A program made the translations under genes and the position numbers. Below, piece by piece: positions 1 to 7,837 of a DNA stretch of 64,000 nt. This DNA is from JALYOC01 sp036675345 (GTDB lineage Bacteria; Myxococcota; Myxococcia; Myxococcales; Myxococcaceae): positions 1 through 64,000 of the forward strand of contig JAKFFE010000031.1 in the NCBI GenBank assembly GCA_036675345.1. Direction: 5' to 3'. Under the pieces are notes generated by a model. It saw nothing but the letters and a program-made list of their open reading frames with translations, made no database searches and had not been told where the DNA came from. Each line of letters starts with the position of its first letter. The stretch's first letter is position 1.

Positions 1-66
1 GTTAAGCCCTCCAGAGCCGATGGTACTCCGCGGGAAACCGCGTGGGAGAGTAGGTCGCTGCCGGAT
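1..66 (+). rRNA. rrf: 5S ribosomal RNA, 3' end only
   Basis: The first 66 bases match the 3' half of bacterial 5S rRNA. The stretch GGGAGAGTAGGTCGCTGCC corresponds to the conserved loop E/helix IV-V region and closing stem of 5S rRNA. The 5' part lies outside the window, so this is the end of an rRNA operon read on the plus strand. A strong hairpin follows immediately. Confidence 0.85.
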
Positions 67-73
67 TTTTTTT

Positions 74-116
74 GAAGGCCCCAGGAACCGCAAGGTTCTT
101 GGGGCCTTCGCCTTTT
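74..116 (+). terminator. Rho-independent terminator of the rRNA operon
   Basis: A 16-bp stem (74-89 with 94-109, one G-T wobble) closes a GCAA tetraloop and is followed by CCTTTT. It sits eight bases after the 5S rRNA end, as expected for an rrn operon terminator. The following 250 bases up to 365 hold no gene that I can support. Confidence 0.85.
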
Positions 117-365
117 GCGGGTCGGGAACGGGCGCCTGTTCTGCTGGGGCGACTTCACCTCGCGGGCACCCTGCGCCCCCCTCTCTGATCGACTGCCACC
201 CCTGCCGGCGGCACTGTCGGGCAAGGCCTGCTCGCTACCGCGAGCCCGCCTTGCCCTCGCTGCAGTGCCCGTCCGGGTCCGGAAGGAACGCTGTTCGAGC
301 CGGGGACCGGACCGGGAGCCGATCCTGATCCAGGAGGGCTCTCCTCCAGGCCGGACCAGCAGCCA

Positions 366-1715
366 TCAGGACACCCCCAGCCCTGGCTCCTCCGTCTGGT
401 GAATCAGCTGTTCCCTGAACCACTGCCCGGCCAGCCGCGAGACTTGATCCAGGGCGCCGGGCTCCTCGAAGAGGTGGGTGGCGCCCGGGACCACCACCAA
501 CTGCTTGGGAGCCTGCAGGTGGCGGTAGGCCCGTTGGTTCAGCTCCAGGACTGCCTGATCCTCGCCTCCGACGATCAGCAGGGTGGGCGCGTGGACCTCC
601 GGCAGTGAATCCCAGGCCAGTTCCGGGCGGCCTCCCCTGCAGACCACTGCGCGGACTTCGCCTGGCCGGCGGGCGGCGGCGACCAGGGCGGCGGCGGCTC
701 CGGTGCTGGAACCGAAGTACCCCACCGGCAGATCCCGGGTGACGGGGGCGGAGGAGGCCCAGTCGGTCACCGCCACCAGTCTCCCTGCCAGCAACTGGAT
801 GTCGAAGCGGAGCTCGGCGGTCTCCTGGTCGTAGAGCTCCTCGTCGCGGGTCAGCAGGTCGAACAGCAGGGTGGCCAGGCCAAAGTGATGAAGCATCGCG
901 GCCACCTGGCTGTTGCGCGGGCTGAGGCGGCTGCTTCCGCTCCCATGGGCGAACAGCACCAGGCCCCGGGGCGAGGAGGGCCCAGTGAGGATCCCTTCCA
1001 GCTGGGCCTCCTCGATCGGGATCGAGAGTTCCCGGGGGGTGAACGCAGCGGCTGCTTCCTCAGTCTCGGCGGTTGGCTGTCGGAGGCGGGAGCCTTCCAG
1101 CAGCCGGATCACCTCCCGATCCGGGACCTGCTCGAAGTCGTCGTACCAGGCGCCGATCGCATACAGCTCCGGGGTGGAGTGCAGGCAGACCACCTCGTCT
1201 ACCAGGGGGGAGAGTTCGTCCAGCGACTGGGTGGCGGCCACCGGGACCGCCAGCACGATCCGGCGGGGACCGGCGACGCGAAGGGACTGGATCGCCGCCC
1301 GGATGGTTCCTCCGGTGGCGATCCCGTCGTCCACCAGGATCACAGTCCGCCCCTGCAGGCTCGGCCCGGACCGCCCGCCGCGAAACAGCCGGACCCGATG
1401 GGCGACCTCCTCCGACTTCTCCTGGACCACCGCCCGGAAGTCGGACGCGCTCAGCCCCAGATCGCGCAGCGTCTCCGGGTTGAGGTAGACGATTCCCCCC
1501 TCCGCCACCGCGCCGATCCCGAACTCCGCGTGGCCCGGAGCCCCCACCTTCCGCACCACCCAGACGTCCAAAGGGGCGCTCAGGGCGGTCGCCACCTGAT
1601 TGGCCACCGGGATGCCTCCCCGGGGTAGCCCCAACACCACCACGTCCTCATGACGGTAGCCCCCCAACAACTGGGCCAGCTGCCTGCCCGCCTCTTCCCG
1701 ATCCAGAAAGCGCAT
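366..1715 (-). CDS. Phosphoribosyltransferase / alpha-beta hydrolase fusion protein
   Basis: A 449-residue two-domain protein. The N-terminal ~215 residues are a type I phosphoribosyltransferase fold; the PRPP loop is seen as VILVDDGIATGGT. The C-terminal ~200 residues resemble a dienelactone-hydrolase-type alpha/beta hydrolase: a FAHGSGSS oxyanion-type segment, a nucleophile elbow-like GYFGSSTGAA, and a late acid/His region ending GATHLFEEPG. Such fusions are known in many bacteria without an assigned substrate. I chose the ATG at 1713-1715, preceded by GGAAGG; a second in-frame start lies nine codons upstream at 1742. It stands alone after the rRNA operon. Family assignment is firm; substrate is unknown. 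Confidence 0.85.
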   Translation of the reverse strand: MRFLDREEAGRQLAQLLGGYRHEDVVVLGLPRGGIPVANQVATALSAPLDVWVVRKVGAPGHAEFGIGAVAEGGIVYLNPETLRDLGLSASDFRAVVQEKSEEVAHRVRLFRGGRSGPSLQGRTVILVDDGIATGGTIRAAIQSLRVAGPRRIVLAVPVAATQSLDELSPLVDEVVCLHSTPELYAIGAWYDDFEQVPDREVIRLLEGSRLRQPTAETEEAAAAFTPRELSIPIEEAQLEGILTGPSSPRGLVLFAHGSGSSRLSPRNSQVAAMLHHFGLATLLFDLLTRDEELYDQETAELRFDIQLLAGRLVAVTDWASSAPVTRDLPVGYFGSSTGAAAALVAAARRPGEVRAVVCRGGRPELAWDSLPEVHAPTLLIVGGEDQAVLELNQRAYRHLQAPKQLVVVPGATHLFEEPGALDQVSRLAGQWFREQLIHQTEEPGLGVS

Positions 1716-1929
1716 GTCCCGTCCTTCCGCGCTGGAGCCCATTTCCCCGGGGGCCCCCTGGTTTCAGGATGCCCATCGCCGCTTGGGCCGGGGCGAAGGG
1801 GCGACCCGGTGCTCGGATCCCAGGCCGAGGAACCACAGGAGTGACGACGGAGGGAGTGCCTGCTCAGTCCCGGGTGGGTTGGCGCCGCCCCCGCCTCCCC
1901 CCACCTTGGAGGGGAAAAGGAGCTGCGAG

Positions 1930-2142
1930 ATGGCCAACGACCCGTGGGGACACTGTCAACACTGCAAGCACTTCGCCAGTCTGGCCCGGATACCGCTTCC
2001 CAACGAGGAGGCGCGCTGCAAGCACCCGGTCCTGGCCCGATATGAGCTCAAGGTCTTCGGCGCCAGCGGCTGCCGGGGCTTCGAGCTGCGCGCCGGGCTG
2101 GAGAGGACCGTCGAGGACCCGATGGCACACGTCTCCGCCTGA
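1930..2142 (+). CDS. Small four-cysteine protein, possible zinc ribbon
   Basis: A 70-residue protein starting at an ATG preceded by AAGGAG at 1917-1922. The cysteines fall at residues 9, 12, 30 and 48, beginning with HCQHCKHF. This spacing suggests a small metal-binding knuckle, although the last two cysteines are widely separated. It has no signal peptide or membrane segment, so it is probably cytoplasmic. It stands about 80 bp before mltG on the same strand and may share its transcript. I recognise no named family. The longer open frame upstream is not supported because the ribosome site fits this start. Confidence 0.7.
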   Translation: MANDPWGHCQHCKHFASLARIPLPNEEARCKHPVLARYELKVFGASGCRGFELRAGLERTVEDPMAHVSA

Positions 2143-2224
2143 GTCGCTGCGCCCTGGTTGGTGAGCGACCGACCGCCGCGAGGAAGCACCTCCGTGTGTC
2201 CTGGGCACTGGTAGGTTCTCCCCA

Positions 2225-3232
2225 ATGAAGAGAGCCGCTCTGGTCATCCTCCTGGCGTTGTTGGTGTTCCTCTCCGCTGCCGGCCTCTGGCTGGAGCGAG
2301 GGGTGAACACCCCTTTGGCCAGCGAGCCGCGCCCGGAGGTGGAGTACACGGTGGCCCGCGGCGCGACCGCCAACGGGCAGGGCCCGCAGCTGGTGGAGGC
2401 GGGGTTGATCCGGGATGCGCGCCTCTGGCGGTACCACCTGTGGCGCCGGGGCGGGCTGCGGCTCAAGGCCGGGCGCTTCAAGCTGCACGCCGGGCTGACC
2501 CTCCCCCAGATCGCCACCGTCCTGGAGGGACCGCCCCTGCCGGAGGATGAGCCCTTCGTGATGATCGAAGGCTGGCGACTGCGGGACACCGACGCCGCCC
2601 TGGCCGCCAAGGGGTGGATCCGTCCGGGGGAGTACCTCCAGGCGGCCAGCAACCCGGCGGCCTTCACCGCTTCGTTCCCGCTGCCGTCGGGCACCCTGGA
2701 GGGCTACCTCTATCCGGAGACCTACCGGGTGGTGGCCAAGCCGCTGCAGCTCTCGGCGCTGATCCAGAAGCAGCTGGATACCTTTGGGGAGCGCTTCTAC
2801 GCGCCCCACCGCGCGGAGATTGAAGCGGGGAACCGCACCCTCCATCAGCTGGTGACGATGGCGGCGATGCTGGAGCGTGAGGAGCCGGTCCCGGCCCAAC
2901 GCCCGCTGGTGGCGGGCATCTTGTGGAAGCGGATCGACAAGGGCTTCCCGCTGGGGGTGGACGCCACCAGCCGCTACGAGCTGGCGGAGTGGAATGACCG
3001 GGGCGCGTTCCTCAAGAAGCTGAGGGATCCCCAGGACGTGTGGAACACCCGGACCCGCAAGGGACTGCCGCCCGGACCGATCGGCGCGCCCACCGTGGAC
3101 TCGCTGCTGGCGGCGCTGCGGCCCACCCCCAGCGAGTTCTGGTACTACCTCCACGACTCGAAGAAGCAGCTCCATCCCTCCCGGAACGCCCAGGAGCACG
3201 AGAAGCTGCGCGCGCTGCACAACGTGTACTGA
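2225..3232 (+). CDS. mltG: Endolytic murein transglycosylase MltG
   Basis: A 335-residue YceG/MltG-family protein that cleaves nascent glycan strands at the cytoplasmic membrane and is thought to terminate peptidoglycan polymerisation. An N-terminal membrane anchor (VILLALLVFLSAAGLWL) is followed by a LysM-like region at about 40-110 and the catalytic domain. The conserved segment MLEREEP carries the family's catalytic glutamate, and the characteristic GFPLGVDATSRYEL and GLPPGPIGAP motifs are present. The length is typical. The GNAT gene begins five bases after the stop, so the two are probably co-transcribed. Confidence 0.95.
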   Translation: MKRAALVILLALLVFLSAAGLWLERGVNTPLASEPRPEVEYTVARGATANGQGPQLVEAGLIRDARLWRYHLWRRGGLRLKAGRFKLHAGLTLPQIATVLEGPPLPEDEPFVMIEGWRLRDTDAALAAKGWIRPGEYLQAASNPAAFTASFPLPSGTLEGYLYPETYRVVAKPLQLSALIQKQLDTFGERFYAPHRAEIEAGNRTLHQLVTMAAMLEREEPVPAQRPLVAGILWKRIDKGFPLGVDATSRYELAEWNDRGAFLKKLRDPQDVWNTRTRKGLPPGPIGAPTVDSLLAALRPTPSEFWYYLHDSKKQLHPSRNAQEHEKLRALHNVY

Positions 3233-3237
3233 CCCGG

Positions 3238-4014
3238 ATGGAGGCCACCGCCGATCCCACCTTGCTGGAGGAGGTGCTGGTCGTTCCCCGGCGGGCCTAC
3301 TTCCAGTTCCCCGGGCTGCAGGTCCTGCAACGCCCGGGGTGGAGTCAGCTGCTCGCCCCGTCCCTGAGGCAGGGCGGGTTCAATGAGGTCTCGCTGGCGG
3401 TGCTGGACCCGGCCGTGGCGGACGAGGTGATCGACGCCACGGTGGATCAATACCGTCGGCAGGGCGTCCGGTTCCGCTGGGCGGTGGGGCCGGACAGCCG
3501 TCCCCCCGATCTGGCCGAACGGCTGGAGCGGCGGGGCCTGGTCCGCACCTGGGTTCAGGGAATGGCGCTGCGGCTGGAGGGCTGGAGGCCGGCCTCGTTG
3601 CCCCCCGGCCTCCGGGTGGAAGAGGCGGTGGACCCGGAAGGGGTGGAGCGCTTCGTCCGGCTGATGGCCCGGGGCTGGGAGGTGGATCCCGGCCCGCTGC
3701 TGGAGGTCCATCGGCACCTGCCCACCCGGGGGCCGGGTCGCCCGCGGGTGTTTATTGCCCTCCGGGACGGAGTGCCGGCGGGGGGCGCCAGCTATCAACC
3801 GTTTCCCGGCTCGGCGTATCTGTTGGGCGGGGTGGTCCTCCCCGAGCACCGACGCTCGGGGGTGTACCGCGCGCTGGTGTCCGCCCGGCTGTCCGATGCC
3901 TGGGGACGGGGGCTGCGGCTGGCGACCTCCCAGGCCCTGGAGGGGACCTCGGCGCCGTTGCTGGCGCGGTGGGGCTTCTTCCCGGTCTGTCGCTTCCCGG
4001 TGTTCCGGGGGTAG
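3238..4014 (+). CDS. GNAT-family N-acetyltransferase
   Basis: A 258-residue protein whose C-terminal half shows the GNAT core: a beta-strand segment (YLLGGVVLPEHRRSGVYRAL) in which the PEHRRSGV stretch is the acetyl-CoA pyrophosphate-binding motif, then a terminal WGFFPV strand. The N-terminal ~120 residues are less conserved but look like a second, degenerate GNAT half. The ATG lies five bases after the mltG stop with only a weak ribosome site, suggesting translational coupling. The acceptor substrate is not evident. The gene is convergent with the next one, with a 13-bp gap. Confidence 0.85.
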   Translation: MEATADPTLLEEVLVVPRRAYFQFPGLQVLQRPGWSQLLAPSLRQGGFNEVSLAVLDPAVADEVIDATVDQYRRQGVRFRWAVGPDSRPPDLAERLERRGLVRTWVQGMALRLEGWRPASLPPGLRVEEAVDPEGVERFVRLMARGWEVDPGPLLEVHRHLPTRGPGRPRVFIALRDGVPAGGASYQPFPGSAYLLGGVVLPEHRRSGVYRALVSARLSDAWGRGLRLATSQALEGTSAPLLARWGFFPVCRFPVFRG

Positions 4015-4027
4015 GCGGGCCGCGGGG

Positions 4028-4885
4028 TCAGAGCCCGACGGCCACCTGCTGGACCGCTGCCTCTTCCAGGTGGAACTCCGCCACCAGCGGGTAGTGATCC
4101 GAGGCCTGGCTCTGGATCACGAAGCTGCGCAGGGGGCGCAGCTCGCTGGAGGCCATCACGTAGTCCAGGCGCAGGGTGGGCAGGAACAGGGGCAGCGGAT
4201 AGGTGCCGCTGGGCCCCTCGCCGGCGGTGTCGAAGGCGTCGCGCAGCGCCCCGGAGAGCACCCGCACCGCGTCCGAGTCGGCGCCGTCGTTGAGGTCCCC
4301 CATCACCAGCTTGGCGTGGGGGTCGGCCTCGATCAGCGCCAGGATCGCCTGGCTCTGCTGCTTGCGCAGCGCGGTGTTCCCCAGCGCGTTGGCCAGGTGG
4401 GTGACGTAGACGCTGACCGGCTGGCCGCGCACGGTGATCCGGGCCCGGCCCACCGTGCGGGGCTCCTCCTCGGCGAGGCGGGGCAGCTGCACCTGGGTCT
4501 GCTCCTCCAGCGGATAGCGGGAGATCAGCGCCACCCCGTAGTCCCCCTGGAAGTAGCGGGTGGCCCGGAAGTGACAGCAGTGGCCCATCCCGGTCCGCTC
4601 CGCCAGCTCGGCGGCCTGATCCAGACCGTTGGCGCGGGTGGAGAAGCGATCCACCTCCTGCAGCGCCACCACGTCCGGTTCGACCTGGCGGATCAGCTGG
4701 GCGATCCCGTCCAGGCCGCGGCGGGCGCTTTGGATGTTGAAGGTCATCGCCCGCAGCCCCGCGGTGAGGTTGGGGAGACGGCCGGTGGAGAGGTTCCGGG
4801 GGCTGCACGCCGAGGCGGTGAGTGCGGCGGCGGGAACCATTTTCAGGAGGAGGCGGCGCGGAAGACGCGTCATAGGGTCGCGCAT
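4028..4885 (-). CDS. Endonuclease/exonuclease/phosphatase-family protein, exported
   Basis: A 285-residue protein of the DNase I-like EEP superfamily of metal-dependent phosphodiesterases. Motifs seen are MTFNIQSARRG at the start of the fold, VVALQEVDRF (catalytic Glu), VMGDLNDGADS (Asp-Leu-Asn) and SDHYPLVAEF (terminal Asp-His). The N terminus has a twin-arginine-like RRLLLK followed by a hydrophobic stretch ending in Ala-Cys, so it may be a Tat-exported lipoprotein. The substrate could be a nucleic acid, phosphoinositide or sphingolipid. The start is uncertain: ATG at 4885 (GGGGA upstream), ATG at 4873 and TTG at 4894 are all possible. Confidence 0.85.
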   Translation of the reverse strand: MRDPMTRLPRRLLLKMVPAAALTASACSPRNLSTGRLPNLTAGLRAMTFNIQSARRGLDGIAQLIRQVEPDVVALQEVDRFSTRANGLDQAAELAERTGMGHCCHFRATRYFQGDYGVALISRYPLEEQTQVQLPRLAEEEPRTVGRARITVRGQPVSVYVTHLANALGNTALRKQQSQAILALIEADPHAKLVMGDLNDGADSDAVRVLSGALRDAFDTAGEGPSGTYPLPLFLPTLRLDYVMASSELRPLRSFVIQSQASDHYPLVAEFHLEEAAVQQVAVGL

Positions 4886-4963
4886 CGTCCCCAATCCGGG
4901 GCCCCGGACTCAACCGGGTGCCCGGATGGCCAGCCCGTCAGGCCGGAGGGCAGCCAGGCCCGA

Positions 4964-5920
4964 TCAGGGCAGCAGCCCCTGGGCGCGGAGGTTGGCCTCG
5001 ATGCGGGCGTGGACCTCGCCGGGGTGCAGCTCCAGCGGGGCGCCGGTGATCTGCTCGAAGGCGGCCAGGTACTTCATCGCCAGCTCCACCCGGACCTCGG
5101 TGGGGATCTCGGGGAGCGCGCCCTCTCCGGAGAAGCCGCGCTCGTTGATCAACCACTGGCGGATGTTCTCCTTGTCCAGCATCTGCTGGTCCACCCCGCG
5201 ATCGAAGCGCTCCTGGTACTCGGCGGCCACCCAGAAGCGCGAGGAGTCCGGGGTGTGCATCTCGTCGATCACCAGCAGCTCGCCGTTGGCCCGGCCGAAC
5301 TCGTACTTGGTGTCCACCAGGATCAGCCCCCGGGAGGCGGCCCACTTCTGCCCTTCGGAGAACAGGGCCAGCGCGGCCTCGCGGATCTCCTGCCAGCCCT
5401 TGGGGTCCGCCAGGCCGCGGGCCAGGATCTCCTCCTCGGAGATCGGCTGGTCGTGCTGGCCCAGGTCCGCCTTGGTGGAGGGGGTGATCAGCGGGGTCTC
5501 GAACTTCTGGTCCTTCCTCAGCCCCGGGGGCAGCCGCAGCCCGTAGCCGGTCTGCGCCGACTTCTGGTAGTCGCGCCACAGGCTGCCGGTCAGGTAGCCG
5601 CGGATCACCATCTCCACCTTCACCGGCTCGCAGAGCCGCGCGACGGTGACGTTGGGATCGGGGACGTCCAGCAGGTGGTTCTTCACCACGTGGCGGGTGC
5701 GCTCGAACCAGAAGGCGGCCAGACGGTTGAGCACCTCCCCCTTGAAGGGGATGGTGGTCAGCACGTGGTCGAAGGCGGACAGCCGGTCGGTGGTGACGAT
5801 CACCAGCCGGTCGCCGCGGCGGTAGGTGTCGCGCACCTTGCCGCGGTACTTCTGACCCAGCTGCTGGAGATGGGTCTCCCGAAGGGTCTGCGAGAGCTGC
5901 TGATGGAGTGGGCTGAGCAT
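4964..5920 (-). CDS. purC: Phosphoribosylaminoimidazole-succinocarboxamide synthase (SAICAR synthetase)
   Basis: A 318-residue enzyme of de novo purine synthesis. It joins CAIR and aspartate with ATP to give SAICAR. The ATP-binding KYRGKVRDTY motif sits near residue 25, and the family signatures PEVTVAR-like PNVTVARLCEPVKVEMVIRG and ILVDTKYEFG are clear. The length fits the longer eukaryotic/actinobacterial-type PurC rather than the ~240-residue short form. The gene is followed after 14 bp on the 5' side of the opposite end by a lipoprotein gene transcribed in the same direction, so purC may be downstream in that unit. Confidence 0.95.
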   Translation of the reverse strand: MLSPLHQQLSQTLRETHLQQLGQKYRGKVRDTYRRGDRLVIVTTDRLSAFDHVLTTIPFKGEVLNRLAAFWFERTRHVVKNHLLDVPDPNVTVARLCEPVKVEMVIRGYLTGSLWRDYQKSAQTGYGLRLPPGLRKDQKFETPLITPSTKADLGQHDQPISEEEILARGLADPKGWQEIREAALALFSEGQKWAASRGLILVDTKYEFGRANGELLVIDEMHTPDSSRFWVAAEYQERFDRGVDQQMLDKENIRQWLINERGFSGEGALPEIPTEVRVELAMKYLAAFEQITGAPLELHPGEVHARIEANLRAQGLLP

Positions 5921-5934
5921 CCGGGCGCGGGACT

Positions 5935-6510
5935 CTACTGAGTCGCGACGCCGGGGGAAGCAGGACCGACCGCGGCTGCCAGGTAGAGGAAGGACGGATT
6001 CAAGCGCAGGATTCCGTCCACATAAGCTGCGGCATAGGGGGCACCGCTGGCCCGCTCCACCGCGATCTCCGTCTCCCCTGGTTCAATCGACCACAAGGAG
6101 AGCAGGGTCCGGGCCACCAGTTCGGCGGTCTCGCGCTCGGAGAGGCCCTGCAGCCCGTCCCGGCGATCCACCGGCCACTGCCCCTCGAAGGCCAGGATCA
6201 GGGTGCCGGCATCCGGGGCCTGGAGCAGATCCATCCGGGGATCGAACCCCGGGGCCGCCACCAGCGCGCCCCCCACCGAGATCGGGAACAGCACCAGTGG
6301 GTTGGCCGCGTTGCCCTCCTCCAGCTGGGAGGCACGGGCCACCTCGCGGAACAGCTCCTGACGCACGGTGGAGGTCTCGAACTCCAAAAGCTCCGGCATC
6401 CCGGTCAGCACCTGCCGCACCGGGGTGGCGCGCGAGGGGGTCGCTCCCACGCCGCACGCGGTGAGGGCCAGGCTGGCGGTGAGGACCGCGGCGGTGATCA
6501 GGCGGCGCAT
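5935..6510 (-). CDS. Hypothetical lipoprotein
   Basis: A 191-residue protein with a classical lipoprotein signal peptide: MRRLITAAVLTASLALTAC, the cysteine being residue 19. The start at 6510 is preferred because it places the signal peptide at the very N terminus; the longer frame adds 26 unlikely residues. The mature part has no recognised domain. It lies 14 bp upstream of purC on the same strand and is divergent from the methyltransferase gene, with 59 bp between the two starts, which must hold both promoters. Confidence 0.75.
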   Translation of the reverse strand: MRRLITAAVLTASLALTACGVGATPSRATPVRQVLTGMPELLEFETSTVRQELFREVARASQLEEGNAANPLVLFPISVGGALVAAPGFDPRMDLLQAPDAGTLILAFEGQWPVDRRDGLQGLSERETAELVARTLLSLWSIEPGETEIAVERASGAPYAAAYVDGILRLNPSFLYLAAAVGPASPGVATQ

Positions 6511-6569
6511 GGGAGACCCCAATATATCGGCACCGGCACGCGCCCGAAAGCTATTGTCCCCGCCTTCGC

Positions 6570-7289
6570 ATGTCACTTCGCACAGCATTGAACGTGGTGC
6601 TCCACCAGACCCGTTCTCCCGACAACCTGGGTGCGGTCACCCGGCTGATGGCAAATTTCGGTTTTCAACGGCTGACCCTCTCCGACAAGGGGCCGTTCGC
6701 GCTCCAGGAAGCGGAGAAGATGGCGATCAAGGGCGAGGCGCTGGCCCTGCTCTCCAGTCTGCGGATGGAGGATTCGCTCCCACCCGCGGTGGCGGACTGT
6801 GTGTACGCGGTGGGGACCAGCATGAGGACCCTGGATGGCCGCCCCCCGCTGACGCCGGAACAGGCGGTGGAGCGGCTGGTGGAGCACTCCGCGCGCGGAC
6901 CGGTGGCGCTGGTGTTCGGCGGGGAGAAGCGGGGCCTCAACGACGCGGAGCTGGCCTACTGCCAGGACGTGTGCGGGATCCCCACCCTGCCGGCGCAGCC
7001 CTCGATGAACCTGGCCCAGTCGGCGGCGGTGCTCTTGTACCTGTGCTCGCGGGCGGAGCGGATCGTCCCCACCCCGGTGGAGCCGGAGGCCGCGCACCTG
7101 CGGACGGTGCAGACGCTGGAGGCGAAGATGAAGGAGGTGCTGCGGGCCAGTGGCTTCCTCAACGCCCAGCAGCCGGAGCTGATCCTGCGCGAGCTGGTCT
7201 ACTCACTGTCCCGGGCCCGGCTGAGCAAGCGCGAGGCGGAGCTGTGGGTGTCCGCCTTCAAGCAGCTGGGCCGCGGCAAGTTCGACTGA
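6570..7289 (+). CDS. SpoU/TrmH (SPOUT) family RNA 2'-O-methyltransferase, TrmJ-like
   Basis: A 239-residue SPOUT-class methyltransferase that transfers a methyl group from S-adenosylmethionine to a ribose of tRNA or rRNA. Three SpoU motifs are present: motif 1 as RSPDNLGAVTRLMANFGF near residue 15, motif 2 as VALVFGGEKRGLNDAEL near 112, and motif 3 as PSMNLAQSAAVLLYLC near 145, the last two forming the trefoil knot. A C-terminal ~75-residue helical extension resembles that of TrmJ, so tRNA position 32 is a reasonable guess, but the target cannot be read from sequence. Confidence 0.88.
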   Translation: MSLRTALNVVLHQTRSPDNLGAVTRLMANFGFQRLTLSDKGPFALQEAEKMAIKGEALALLSSLRMEDSLPPAVADCVYAVGTSMRTLDGRPPLTPEQAVERLVEHSARGPVALVFGGEKRGLNDAELAYCQDVCGIPTLPAQPSMNLAQSAAVLLYLCSRAERIVPTPVEPEAAHLRTVQTLEAKMKEVLRASGFLNAQQPELILRELVYSLSRARLSKREAELWVSAFKQLGRGKFD

Positions 7290-7293
7290 ACAG

Positions 7294-7354
7294 AAAAAGG
7301 GGACAGGCTGCATTTCCGACGCAGCGGGTCGGAAATGCAGCCTGTCCCCTTTTT
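7294..7354. repeat. 27-bp perfect palindrome (GGGGACAGGCT-type), also a likely terminator
   Basis: Arms 7294-7320 and 7328-7354 are exact reverse complements (27 of 27) around a 7-base loop. The arm begins AAAAAGGGGACAGGCTGC. It lies between two convergent genes, starting five bases after the methyltransferase stop, and could act as a bidirectional terminator because both strands end in five T residues. A related shorter hairpin occurs at 56116-56142. The shared GGGGAC(A/G)GGC core suggests an interspersed repeat family of the REP type. Confidence 0.85.
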
Positions 7355-7496
7355 CGCGCGCGTGCTCCTCCCATCTCCTCCTGCCAGAAGCAGGAAGAGC
7401 GGGGCGAGCAGCGCTGGCGGAAACGGAGCGGCGCCTCGCCTCGACCCCGAAGATGGGAGCACGAGGCGCCAGGACAGCTACCGGATCAGCGGAAGG

Positions 7497-7775
7497 CTAG
7501 GCCGCAGCGGCGGCGTCGGGCTTCTTGAACTTCTCGTTGTAGTGGGTCTCGCACAGGCCGCCCTTGAGGACCTTCTTGCGGCACTCCGGCTTGCTGCAGG
7601 TGCGGTAGCGGGAGTGGGGCAGTTCGCCCTGGCGCCACTTCTTGTAGTGGAAGAAGCAGTAGCCCTTGGCGCGGTACGCCCGCTTGCAACCGGTGACGGT
7701 GCAGGCCTTCTTGCCGGCTGCCTTCGCGGTGCGCGGCGACGACTTCTTGATGGTCTTCTTCTTGGCTTCAGCCAC
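7497..7775 (-). CDS. Small basic protein with two C-x4-C-x9-C-x2-H knuckles
   Basis: A 92-residue, lysine-rich protein. It has two exactly spaced metal-binding motifs: C25-x4-C30-x9-C40-x2-H43 and C60-x4-C65-x9-C75-x2-H78, each with the form GCxRxxxAKGYCxxHY. This CCCH knuckle is typical of small DNA- or RNA-binding domains. The N-terminal 24 residues and the C-terminal alanine tail are low-complexity. It is probably a nucleic-acid-associated cytoplasmic protein. It stands alone between a palindrome and the HtrA gene. No function can be assigned beyond this. Confidence 0.8.
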   Translation of the reverse strand: MAEAKKKTIKKSSPRTAKAAGKKACTVTGCKRAYRAKGYCFFHYKKWRQGELPHSRYRTCSKPECRKKVLKGGLCETHYNEKFKKPDAAAAA

Positions 7776-7837
7776 GGCGACTTCCCTTCGATGTACGGTG
7801 AAAAAGGGCGCCTACATAGCGGAAGCCAGTCTGGGGC

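Noticed and set aside
3755..5941. Plus-strand frame of 728 codons across the GNAT, EEP and purC region
   Set aside because: It overlaps three supported genes and shows only shadow composition.
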